A DNA stretch of 5,086 nt from Bacillota bacterium (lineage in GTDB: Bacteria; Bacillota; Clostridia; Lachnospirales; Lachnospiraceae): the NCBI GenBank assembly GCA_023389295.1, contig JAEWEO010000307.1:1-5086 (forward strand), in the 5' to 3' direction. Below the pieces are notes generated by a model. The model was given only the letters and a program-made list of their open reading frames with translations, did no database searches and was not told the origin of the DNA. Position 1 is the stretch's first letter, and the number at the start of each line of letters is the position of its first letter. The translations under genes were made by a program, and so were the position numbers. Shown here piece after piece: positions 1-5,086 of the stretch.

Positions 1-1281
1 AGCTACTACTGCCAGTACAAGCCAAAGGGGATCATCATTGAAGTTGCCACCGATTTCATCATTTCCCTTCTTCGTTAGAGGTTGATATTGATGGTATGCG
101 CCACCATCTTCAAGCTGAGTGGAAGCAAGATCGATAATTCTTTCCCTTGCGCGATCCGGGATCTGGTGAACAAATCCTAATAAATCTTGATTAGAATCTC
201 TAAAGCCCATACCTCTTCCTATTCCGGATTCAAAGTAAGAAGCACTTCTTGATAAATTAAAGGTAACCATACACTGATATTGGTTCCAGATGTTCACCAT
301 ACGGTTTAATTTATCATCCGCTGATTCTACTGTATACTTAGACAATAACTTGTCCCAATATATTTCTAGTTCTGCAAAAGCTTTATCTACGGCTTCTGTT
401 GTGGAGAAGGCATCAATCATTGCTTCTGCTTTCTTTTTATTAATTATATTCTTACTTTCCCATTTCTCTTCATTATCATTTTCAACATAACCCAATATGA
501 AGATATAATCTTTGGTTTCTCCCGGCTCAAGATCAATCTCCAAACTATGAGAAGCTATCGGATGCCATCCATCCGCAACGGAGTTGTTGGACTTACCGGC
601 AAAAACAGCCTGTGGATTATGAAAGCCTTCATAGGTTCCCATAAAGCTTTCTCTGTCTGAATCAAAGCCTGCTATGGGTGCATTAACAGAGAAGAATGCA
701 TAATGATTACGTCTTTCCTTATATTCTGTCTTATGATAAATAACAGAACCTTTTACCTCAACCTCACCGGTACTATAATTTCTCTGGAAATTTGTCATAT
801 CATCTTGAGCATTCCAGAGACACCATTCCACGAAAGAGAATAGTTTAACACTCTTTTTCTTATCAGAGGTATTCTTAACAACTAACTTATGGACCTCTGC
901 GTTGGTGTTAAGCGGTACAAAGAAAGTTATCTCCGTCTCAAGGCCTCCCCGCACACCCTTGATCTTGGTATAACCCATACCATGTCTACACTCATACTGT
1001 TCCAGTTTCGCCTTTACTGGCGCCCATCCAGGAGACCATACATCACCATTATCATTCAGATAATAGTAACGGCCACCGCCCAAATCCAAGGGTACGTTAT
1101 TATAACGATACCGTGTTATTCTCCTTAGCTTGGCATCCTTATAAAAGCTGTAACCTCCGGCCGTATTTGAGATCAATGAAAAATACTCCTGAGAACCTAA
1201 ATAATTGATCCATGGATAGGGTGTTGTCGGAGTTGTGATCACATACTCCTTTTTCGCATCATCAAAAAAACCAAATTGCAT
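1..1281 (-). CDS. cbp: Cellobiose phosphorylase (GH94), N-terminal 427 residues; runs off left edge
   Basis: This enzyme cleaves cellobiose with inorganic phosphate to alpha-glucose 1-phosphate and glucose in the cytoplasm, saving ATP during growth on cellulose breakdown products. The frame is open from the ATG at 1281 to base 1. The first residues (MQFGFFDDAKKEYVIT, then TPYPWINYLG) match the characteristic start of clostridial cellobiose phosphorylases as I remember them, rather than chitobiose or cellodextrin phosphorylases. There is no signal peptide. Residues about 1-300 are the N-terminal beta-sandwich, a helical linker follows, and the (alpha/alpha)6 barrel begins around 340. The stretch SYFESGIGRGMGFRDSNQD (residues 348-366) is the conserved block holding Arg and Asp residues of the glucose-binding subsite, and NFNDDPLW lies near 413-419. 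The family is about 810 residues long, so the general-acid Asp (near 480-490) lies outside the window. The start is supported by AAGGAGG at 1292-1298, 10 bases upstream. No frameshift is visible. Confidence 0.94.
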   Translation of the reverse strand, partial: MQFGFFDDAKKEYVITTPTTPYPWINYLGSQEYFSLISNTAGGYSFYKDAKLRRITRYRYNNVPLDLGGGRYYYLNDNGDVWSPGWAPVKAKLEQYECRHGMGYTKIKGVRGGLETEITFFVPLNTNAEVHKLVVKNTSDKKKSVKLFSFVEWCLWNAQDDMTNFQRNYSTGEVEVKGSVIYHKTEYKERRNHYAFFSVNAPIAGFDSDRESFMGTYEGFHNPQAVFAGKSNNSVADGWHPIASHSLEIDLEPGETKDYIFILGYVENDNEEKWESKNIINKKKAEAMIDAFSTTEAVDKAFAELEIYWDKLLSKYTVESADDKLNRMVNIWNQYQCMVTFNLSRSASYFESGIGRGMGFRDSNQDLLGFVHQIPDRARERIIDLASTQLEDGGAYHQYQPLTKKGNDEIGGNFNDDPLWLVLAVVA

Positions 1282-1291
1282 AATTCTACTT

Positions 1292-1298
1292 CCTCCTT
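1292..1298 (-). promoter_or_regulatory. Strong ribosome binding site of cbp
   Basis: On the minus strand the bases read AAGGAGG, nearly the full anti-Shine-Dalgarno complement, with a 10-base spacer to the ATG at 1281. It fixes the start of the phosphorylase and suggests high translation. Confidence 0.85.
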
Positions 1299-1324
1299 AT
1301 TACGATTTGTACTCCCAGTAAATA

Positions 1325-1353
1325 ATTATAGTATACCTTACGATTCATTTCAA
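1325..1353 (-). promoter_or_regulatory. SigA-type promoter for cbp (TTGAAA-17-TATAAT)
   Basis: Reading the minus strand, a -35 box TTGAAA (1353-1348) is followed after exactly 17 bases by a consensus -10 box TATAAT (1330-1325). Transcription should begin near 1318, giving a leader of about 37 bases that contains the AAGGAGG site. The DNA upstream of the -35 box (1354-1380) is A/T rich and could act as an UP element. I found no convincing CcpA cre site or other operator on top of it. Confidence 0.75.
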
Positions 1354-1571
1354 CTTAAACGAATTTTTATTGCAAAAAATATTCCAGAAACTGACTCTGT
1401 TTTTGTTTCAATATTTAAGAGATATTTTATAATTAATTTCTTTTTTTCTGTATATGATTGTGATACACTTATACTTAATAAATTTTAACAATCAGCTGAA
1501 GCTATTTTGGCTATGAATATACTTGAGAATCTATTCGCAATATCATTGAAGAACAGAAGTGAGGTTTAACT

Positions 1572-2276
1572 ATGCCGAAACAATCAAAGTTAGATGAACA
1601 AGCGGTAATATACCAACCACGTGAAAAACAAACGGAAAAAGAAAAACTGAAAGAAATGAATTTTCGCGGTAAAATTTCATACCTATGGGAGTACTATAAA
1701 ATACATGCATTCGTTATAGTTGCTGTCATTGCTCTGATCTCATATATCATTTATAAGTTTGTAACACCCGATGTCAAAACACAATTTTACGCTGCAATCA
1801 TTGACAGCGCAGTAAATAGAGAGGTCCTGGAGGAATATAAGCAGGAATTTTCAGATTATCTTCAGCTTGACCCTGAATTAGAATCGGTAGAACTAAATGA
1901 TTCCTTCTATCTATCCTCTGACGGTGAATATACTTCAAACTTAACGCAAATTTTATCTACCTATATTGCCGCCGGAGAAGTTGATGTAATCATTGCTCCG
2001 GAGTCTGCATTCAATAATTATGCTTATTACGGATATACTGCAAAACTGTCCGATGAACTACCAACAAATGTTTATAGCTCTCTTACTGATTATTTCTATC
2101 TTACAGAGACTGAAGATGATCCAAATCATAACGCATACGGAATTTATTTGACTGATAGTAATTTGTTTGGTGGGTTAGAGTATAATTCCGAACCCTATGT
2201 CCTTGGTATTGTAGCTAATTATCCAAATGAAGAAAATACCATTGATTTTATACGATTTTTGTTTAAGGATAAATAA
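1572..2276 (+). CDS. Single-pass membrane protein of unknown function, possible solute-binding-like outer domain
   Basis: I cannot name this 234-residue protein; similar sequences are, to my recollection, carried as hypothetical proteins in Lachnospiraceae. Residues 1-45 are hydrophilic and rich in Lys, Glu and Gln (PREKQTEKEKLKEMNFRGK) and include an aromatic patch YLWEYYK at 37-43. Residues about 46-64 (AFVIVAVIALISYIIYKFV) form one transmembrane helix, and the positive charge before it predicts a cytoplasmic N terminus. Residues 65-234 would then lie outside the cell and are acidic and Tyr-rich. Within them, AAGEVDVIIAPESAFNNYA (133-151) and the end GIVANYPNEENTIDFIRFLF (212-231) recall segments of extracellular solute-binding proteins, but the domain is less than half their usual size. 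This is resemblance by eye only. The start is supported by AGTGAGG at 1558-1564, 7 bases before the ATG. Two terminators follow the stop. It is divergent from cbp, and a role in sugar sensing or uptake is not established. Confidence 0.85.
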   Translation: MPKQSKLDEQAVIYQPREKQTEKEKLKEMNFRGKISYLWEYYKIHAFVIVAVIALISYIIYKFVTPDVKTQFYAAIIDSAVNREVLEEYKQEFSDYLQLDPELESVELNDSFYLSSDGEYTSNLTQILSTYIAAGEVDVIIAPESAFNNYAYYGYTAKLSDELPTNVYSSLTDYFYLTETEDDPNHNAYGIYLTDSNLFGGLEYNSEPYVLGIVANYPNEENTIDFIRFLFKDK

Positions 2277-2308
2277 ATTTAGAAATCAAAATAAAAGATC
2301 ACAATAGC

Positions 2309-2336
2309 AAAGGGGGCTAATTCCAGCCCCCTTTTT
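2309..2336 (+). terminator. Rho-independent terminator after the membrane protein gene
   Basis: A perfect 10-bp stem, AAAGGGGGCT (2309-2318) with AGCCCCCTTT (2325-2334), encloses a 6-base loop and ends in a run of five T (2332-2336). It begins 32 bases after the stop codon at 2276. Only three T follow on the opposite strand, so it should act mainly on rightward transcripts. Confidence 0.92.
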
Positions 2337-2368
2337 GATTATTCCATAACAAGGTTTTCCCATCATAT

Positions 2369-2404
2369 AAAAAAGATGAGTTGGGAATCCAACTCATCTT
2401 TTTT
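2369..2404. terminator. Bidirectional Rho-independent terminator between convergent genes
   Basis: A perfect 16-bp inverted repeat, AAAAAAGATGAGTTGG (2369-2384) with CCAACTCATCTTTTTT (2389-2404), has a GAAT loop. Each strand ends in six T, so it can stop leftward asd transcripts (45 bases after the asd stop codon) and also rightward read-through from the first terminator 32 bases away. Confidence 0.9.
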
Positions 2405-2448
2405 GTAACAACATTCATCCTATGTAGTTCAATAATATTTTTATCTGA

Positions 2449-3531
2449 TTATTTTGTGGTTATATATCCTTTTGCTGTCAGAAGTTCCGCAGTCAGAACG
2501 GCACCGCCTGCAGCACCACGTACTGTGTTATGAGATAAGCCAACAAATTTATAGTCGAATACACTATCTTCTCGCAATCTCCCAAGACATACACCCATAC
2601 CGTTTTCATAGTCTCTATCCAGTTTTGTCTGAGGACGATTATCTTCTTCAAAATATTTGATAAACTGTTTTGGTGCACTCGGTAGATTCAATTCCTGAGG
2701 AACGCCCTTAAATTCGGCCCACGCTTTAAGAATTTCTTCTTTTGAAGGTTTCTTTTCAAAGCTAACAAAGATTGCTGCAGTATGTCCATCCGTAACCGGT
2801 ACACGGATGCATTGTGTTGTAATCATGGGTCCTTCAGCCTTCACAATCTTTCCATCTTCTACTTTACCCCAGATACGTAATGGCTCCTGCTCACTCTTCT
2901 CTTCTTCACCACCAATGTAAGGAATCACATTATCCACCATCTCCGGCCAGTCAGCAAAGTTCTTACCGGCTCCCGAAATAGCCTGATAGGTAGTTGCAAC
3001 CACTAGCTTTATTCCATACTTTCTAAGTACATGAAGTGCAGGAGTATAGCTTTGAATGGAACAGTTCGGTTTTACTACAATAAAACCTCTTGATATTCCA
3101 AGTCTCTTTCTCTGATCGGCAATAACTTCAAAGTGCTCCGGATTAAGCTCTGGAGCTACCATAGGAATATCCGGAGTCCATCTATGGGCACTATTATTGG
3201 AAACGACCGGAGTATCTGCCTTCGCATATGCCTCTTCAATCGCTTTGATTTCTTCTTTCGTCATATCGACAGCACTAAAAACAAAATCAACTTCAGCGCT
3301 TACTTCCTCTACATTATTTACATTCTTTACAATTAATTTCTTTACGCCTTCCGGCATTGGTGTTGCCATCTTCCAACGGTCACCTACTGCTTCTTCATAT
3401 GTCTTTCCCGCACTTCTGGGACTTGCAGCTACTGTCACAACTTCAAACCAAGGATGGTTTTCTAATAATGCGATGAAGCGCTGTCCAACCATACCGGTAC
3501 CACCAAGGATACCAACTTTCAATTTACCCAT
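2449..3531 (-). CDS. asd: Aspartate-semialdehyde dehydrogenase, archaeal/fungal-type
   Basis: The enzyme reduces L-aspartyl 4-phosphate to L-aspartate 4-semialdehyde with NADPH in the cytoplasm, the branch point to lysine/diaminopimelate, threonine and methionine. The N-terminal NADP-binding motif GILGGTGMVGQR is at residues 7-18 and SPRSAGK follows. The catalytic Cys157 sits in VVKPNCSIQS and the substrate-side His250 in RVPVTDGHTAA. The C-terminal NGMGVCLGRLREDSVFDYK...HNTVRGAAGGAVL block is typical. The motif spelling and length (360 residues) resemble the methanogen and yeast enzymes more than the E. coli form. I start it at the ATG at 3531 because GGAGG lies 7 bases upstream; the in-frame ATG at 3567 would add 12 unconserved residues and has no such site. 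It lies 158 bp downstream of dus on the same strand, has its own promoter, and is closed by the terminator at 2369-2404. Confidence 0.96.
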   Translation of the reverse strand: MGKLKVGILGGTGMVGQRFIALLENHPWFEVVTVAASPRSAGKTYEEAVGDRWKMATPMPEGVKKLIVKNVNNVEEVSAEVDFVFSAVDMTKEEIKAIEEAYAKADTPVVSNNSAHRWTPDIPMVAPELNPEHFEVIADQRKRLGISRGFIVVKPNCSIQSYTPALHVLRKYGIKLVVATTYQAISGAGKNFADWPEMVDNVIPYIGGEEEKSEQEPLRIWGKVEDGKIVKAEGPMITTQCIRVPVTDGHTAAIFVSFEKKPSKEEILKAWAEFKGVPQELNLPSAPKQFIKYFEEDNRPQTKLDRDYENGMGVCLGRLREDSVFDYKFVGLSHNTVRGAAGGAVLTAELLTAKGYITTK

Positions 3532-3538
3532 CTTAACG

Positions 3539-3543
3539 CCTCC
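3539..3543 (-). promoter_or_regulatory. Ribosome binding site that decides the asd start
   Basis: The minus strand reads GGAGG here, followed by a 7-base spacer and the ATG at 3531. It lies inside the longer frame beginning at 3567, so it argues that the 360-residue form is the real product. Confidence 0.85.
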
Positions 3544-3570
3544 ATTTTGTTCGCCTATGGCATACATTTG

Positions 3571-3583
3571 TCTTCTTAGAAGA
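3571..3583. promoter_or_regulatory. 13-bp palindrome at the asd transcription start, possible operator
   Basis: TCTTCT-T-AGAAGA is a perfect inverted repeat with a single central base. It is too tight to fold as an RNA hairpin, so if it is functional it is more likely a site for a dimeric DNA-binding protein. It begins two bases downstream of the proposed -10 box and covers the predicted start site. No regulator can be named, and chance is possible in AT-rich DNA. Confidence 0.3.
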
Positions 3584-3584
3584 T

Positions 3585-3613
3585 ATACTAGAACTATTTT
3601 ATGAAAAAATCAA
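3585..3613 (-). promoter_or_regulatory. Probable SigA-type promoter for asd (TTGATT-17-TAGTAT)
   Basis: On the minus strand TTGATT (3613-3608) is followed after 17 bases by TAGTAT (3590-3585). Both hexamers are near consensus and the spacing is ideal. Transcription would start near 3578, giving a leader of about 47 bases with the GGAGG site. A 13-bp palindrome lies across the expected start point. Confidence 0.6.
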
Positions 3614-3636
3614 TACAAATTTACTAATCAAAATAT

Positions 3637-3677
3637 TTTTGTTAACATTTTATAACAAAATGCAAGGAAATGTTCCT
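3637..3677 (-). other. Weak inverted repeats between dus and asd
   Basis: Two short inverted repeats lie after the dus stop: AGGAA-ATG-TTCCT (3665-3677) and TTTTGTTA-8-TAACAAAA (3637-3660). On the minus strand the first, plus flanking CAAAA and TTTTG, could form a poor terminator for dus. The same TTTTG segment could instead pair with the second repeat. Neither has a clean T run after a GC-rich stem, so termination here is probably weak, and some read-through from dus into asd is possible. Confidence 0.35.
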
Positions 3678-3689
3678 CTTTTGGTAAAT

Positions 3690-4658
3690 TTATATATGGG
3701 TTTGATATTCCTCAAGTAGATGAGTCAAATCCTCAAAGGTCTCTATCTCATTTACCTTATTCCTAAGTTTTGCTGCACCGGGAAAACCTGTTGTATACCA
3801 AGCCACATGTTTTCTCATTTCACGGATCCCAATGAATTCCCCTTTGTAGTCGATGGATAACTTGGCATGTCTTAGTATCATTTCCTTTACTTCGGCGTAA
3901 GAGGGCTTTGGAATAAGAATTCCATCCTTAAGATAAGACTTAATTTGTTCAAATATCCAGGGGTTACCTCTGGTACCTCGAGCCAGCATGATTGCATCAC
4001 ACCCAGTCAGCTCCTGCATATGCTTCGCATCCTCCGGTGTAAACACATCACCACTTCCGATAACCGGTACTGTTAGTGCTTCCTTTACTAAGCGGATAAT
4101 ATCCCAGTCTGCCTTTCCGCTGTAGAATTGTTCCCTGGTTCTAGCATGTACTGCTACTGCTGCAGCACCGTTTTCCTCTGCAATTTTTGCTACTTCTACA
4201 GCATTAATACAGCTATCATCAAAACCTTTACGTATTTTTACCGTAACCGGCTTACTGTATCCCATAGTAATGCTACGAACAATTTCACCAATCAGCTTCG
4301 GATCCTTCATAAGCGCAGACCCTTCTCCATGATTAACTACCTTAGGGACAGGACATCCCATATTGATATCTAATATATCAAAGTTACGATGCTCAATACG
4401 TTTTGCAGTCTCACTTAAAACTTTGGGATCTGCACCAAAAAGTTGAAGTGCAACCGGTCGTTCCTCCTCATGAACAAGAAGTAAATTTTCCGTATTTTTA
4501 TTATTATATTGGATACCCTTGGCACTTACCATTTCCGTATATACTAAGTCTGCACCTTTTTCTTTACATAGCAAGCGAAATGGCAGGTCAGTCACACCTG
4601 CCATGGGCCCTAAAAATAGATTTCCTTCTAGCTTTACTTTACCTATATTTAAACTCAT
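3690..4658 (-). CDS. dusB: tRNA-dihydrouridine synthase, DusB-like
   Basis: This FMN- and NADPH-dependent enzyme reduces uridines in the D-loop of tRNA to dihydrouridine. The 322-residue protein has the family layout: a TIM barrel opening with FLGPMAGVTDLPFR (residues 15-28), YTEMVSAKG at 40-48, the catalytic Cys102 in INMGCPVPKV, the FMN/tRNA-site VAVHARTREQ with His171, IGSGDV near 200-205 and ARGTRGNPWIF at 226-236. A C-terminal helical RNA-binding domain includes the HVAWYTTGFPGAAKLRNKVN block (284-303). I start it at the ATG at 4658, because GGAG at 4667-4670 is 8 bases upstream and the family begins with a short lead into the first strand; an in-frame ATG at 4682 lacks a ribosome binding site. 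It lies 95 bp downstream of coaX on the same strand, an association common in Firmicutes, so it is probably cotranscribed with it. Length and motifs are intact. The DusB subgroup is a judgement by motif; general Dus identity is near certain. Confidence 0.95.
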   Translation of the reverse strand: MSLNIGKVKLEGNLFLGPMAGVTDLPFRLLCKEKGADLVYTEMVSAKGIQYNNKNTENLLLVHEEERPVALQLFGADPKVLSETAKRIEHRNFDILDINMGCPVPKVVNHGEGSALMKDPKLIGEIVRSITMGYSKPVTVKIRKGFDDSCINAVEVAKIAEENGAAAVAVHARTREQFYSGKADWDIIRLVKEALTVPVIGSGDVFTPEDAKHMQELTGCDAIMLARGTRGNPWIFEQIKSYLKDGILIPKPSYAEVKEMILRHAKLSIDYKGEFIGIREMRKHVAWYTTGFPGAAKLRNKVNEIETFEDLTHLLEEYQTHI

Positions 4659-4666
4659 ATTCTCTA

Positions 4667-4670
4667 CTCC
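4667..4670 (-). promoter_or_regulatory. Ribosome binding site that decides the dus start
   Basis: The minus strand reads GGAG (in AATGGAGTAGAG), 8 bases before the ATG at 4658. It is inside the longer frame starting at 4682, which favours the shorter product. Confidence 0.7.
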
Positions 4671-4682
4671 ATTGAAAGCCAT

Positions 4683-4711
4683 ATCGTATCATATTGTAAT
4701 CTTCTAAGCAA
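4683..4711 (-). promoter_or_regulatory. Possible extended -10 promoter for dus
   Basis: On the minus strand TTGCTT (4711-4706), a 17-base spacer and TACGAT (4688-4683) preceded by TGA form a plausible extended -10 promoter. Both boxes are weak and the -35 box overlaps the hairpin arm at 4705-4717. It could give dus expression independent of coaX, but the match may be chance. Confidence 0.25.
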
Positions 4712-4750
4712 TAGGAACTTCATTCCTTACTTAACAATTCCTACTGCTTA
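4705..4750 (-). repeat. Long hairpin in the coaX-dus gap, fully paired in the minus-strand RNA
   Basis: The arms TAAGCAATAGGAA (4705-4717) and TTCCTACTGCTTA (4738-4750) are inverted copies with one mismatch, separated by 20 bases. In the leftward transcript that mismatch becomes a G-U pair, so all 13 pairs can form; in the opposite RNA it would be C opposite A. It starts 4 bases after the coaX stop codon. No T run follows, so it is not a standard terminator. It may stabilise or process the coaX-dus mRNA. Confidence 0.5.
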
Positions 4751-4753
4751 AAA

Positions 4754-5086
4754 CTACCGGTTTCTATTTTTATCACTTATTAATTTCAAACCGAGCAGAG
4801 TTAAATTCGGATCATATACTTCTATTACATCCGTTGCATCTGCGATAATCTTACCAAGGCCGCCCGTTGCAACAACTCTACAATTGTCAAGTCCGGCTTC
4901 CTTAATCATTCTTTTTACAATATATTCCGTCTGGCCAATACAACCAAAAACCAGTCCGGCTTGCATACTGGTTACGGTATCCTTTGCAAGAATAGTATCC
5001 GGCATAGCAATATCTATTTCCGGAAGCTTTGCAGTCTCCATCCAAAGTGCATTGGCTGCTATTCTAAGTCCCGGGCTTGTTACACC
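4754..5086 (-). CDS. coaX: Type III pantothenate kinase, C-terminal 110 residues; runs off right edge
   Basis: CoaX phosphorylates pantothenate with ATP, the first step of coenzyme A synthesis, and belongs to the ASKHA fold. The frame is open from base 5086 to the TAG at 4754-4756. The visible part begins GVTSPGLRIAANALW, the family's motif after the active-site aspartate region. It continues with AKLPEIDI, then ILAKDTVTSMQAGLVFG, VVATGGLGKII, and the ending YDPNLTLLGLKLI, all typical of the C-terminal half. The usual length is about 255 residues, so roughly the first 145 lie outside the window, including the N-terminal DxGNT phosphate-binding motif. The Met at 5041 is internal, not a start. 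It is followed on the same strand by dus after 95 bp. A short basic tail (SDKNRNR) ends the protein. Confidence 0.94.
   Translation of the reverse strand, partial: GVTSPGLRIAANALWMETAKLPEIDIAMPDTILAKDTVTSMQAGLVFGCIGQTEYIVKRMIKEAGLDNCRVVATGGLGKIIADATDVIEVYDPNLTLLGLKLISDKNRNR

Larger units (their letters stand above)
1282..1571. other. Divergent intergenic region between cbp and the membrane protein gene
   Basis: This very AT-rich region carries the cbp promoter in its left third. A promoter for the rightward gene is not clear. A perfect TATAAT on the plus strand at 1428-1433 has only TTGTTT at a long 19-base spacing (1403-1408). Other -10-like hexamers (TATACT at 1470-1475 and 1518-1523) lack a recognisable -35 box. 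An open frame at 1276-1488 has no ribosome binding site and is not thought to be a gene. No RNA gene, long repeat or riboswitch was recognised. Confidence 0.6.

Noticed and set aside
1276..1488. 70-residue plus-strand open frame overlapping the cbp start
   Set aside because: It has no ribosome binding site, overlaps the cbp promoter and start antisense, and its Phe/Ile/Tyr-rich composition is what random AT-rich DNA gives.
1299..1560. CcpA cre site near the cbp promoter
   Set aside because: Each CG dinucleotide in the region was checked against the TGnnAnCGnTnnCA pattern by eye and none matched well.
3532..3567. Twelve-residue N-terminal extension of asd from the ATG at 3567
   Set aside because: The extension is not part of the conserved family and the GGAGG site lies inside it, pointing to the ATG at 3531.
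3197..3604. 135-residue plus-strand open frame antisense to asd
   Set aside because: It is the complement of a well-conserved asd coding region, with Ser/Thr-rich low-information protein and no ribosome binding site.
4659..4682. Eight-residue N-terminal extension of dus from the ATG at 4682
   Set aside because: It has no ribosome binding site, and GGAG at 4667-4670 serves the ATG at 4658 instead.
4754..5041. A 95-residue gene starting at the Met at 5041
   Set aside because: The frame stays open to the window edge and the residues before that Met (GVTSPGLRIAANALW) are conserved CoaX sequence, so the Met is internal.
1..5086. CRISPR arrays, tRNA or rRNA genes, insertion sequences, toxin-antitoxin or defence genes
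   Set aside because: No regularly spaced repeats, no cloverleaf or rRNA signatures, no transposase-like frames and no target duplications were seen; the genes present are metabolic and housekeeping ones plus one unknown membrane protein.

Overview
The window is a stretch of AT-rich chromosome from a low-GC Gram-positive bacterium. A cellulose- or cellodextrin-using Clostridia member, probably Lachnospiraceae (the Clostridium phytofermentans neighbourhood), fits best. The reasons are a cellobiose phosphorylase very like the clostridial ones, strong AAGGAGG-type ribosome binding sites, Rho-independent terminators, a type III pantothenate kinase next to a DusB-like tRNA-dihydrouridine synthase, and an archaeal/fungal-type aspartate-semialdehyde dehydrogenase. 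The organism call is inferred from remembered family patterns, not from a database search.

Layout. (1) 1-1281, minus strand: N-terminal 427 residues of a cytoplasmic GH94 cellobiose phosphorylase that runs off the left edge. (2) 1282-1571: a divergent intergenic region with a good SigA-type promoter for the phosphorylase. (3) 1572-2276, plus strand: a one-pass membrane protein of unknown function whose outer part has features that recall solute-binding proteins. (4) 2277-2448: a convergent region with two Rho-independent terminators, the second symmetrical enough to work in both directions. (5) 2449-3531, minus strand: asd. (6) 3532-3689: the asd promoter with a 13-bp palindrome at the predicted transcription start. 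(7) 3690-4658, minus strand: dus. (8) 4659-4753: a gap with a 13-bp hairpin. (9) 4754-5086, minus strand: the C-terminal 110 residues of CoaX, which runs off the right edge.

How the genes fit together. coaX and dus lie on the same strand with a 95-bp gap and no strong terminator, so they are probably cotranscribed; asd follows 158 bp later with its own promoter. These are housekeeping functions (CoA synthesis, tRNA modification, and the aspartate family of amino acids plus diaminopimelate). The phosphorylase is a catabolic gene that splits imported cellobiose with phosphate. It is transcribed divergently from the membrane protein gene, and no functional link between them is shown.

The window looks mostly ordinary. 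I see no CRISPR, mobile element, phage, toxin-antitoxin or defence signature. The points most worth a second look are the unnamed membrane protein (1572-2276), the coaX-dus hairpin (4705-4750) and the palindrome at the asd start site (3571-3583).
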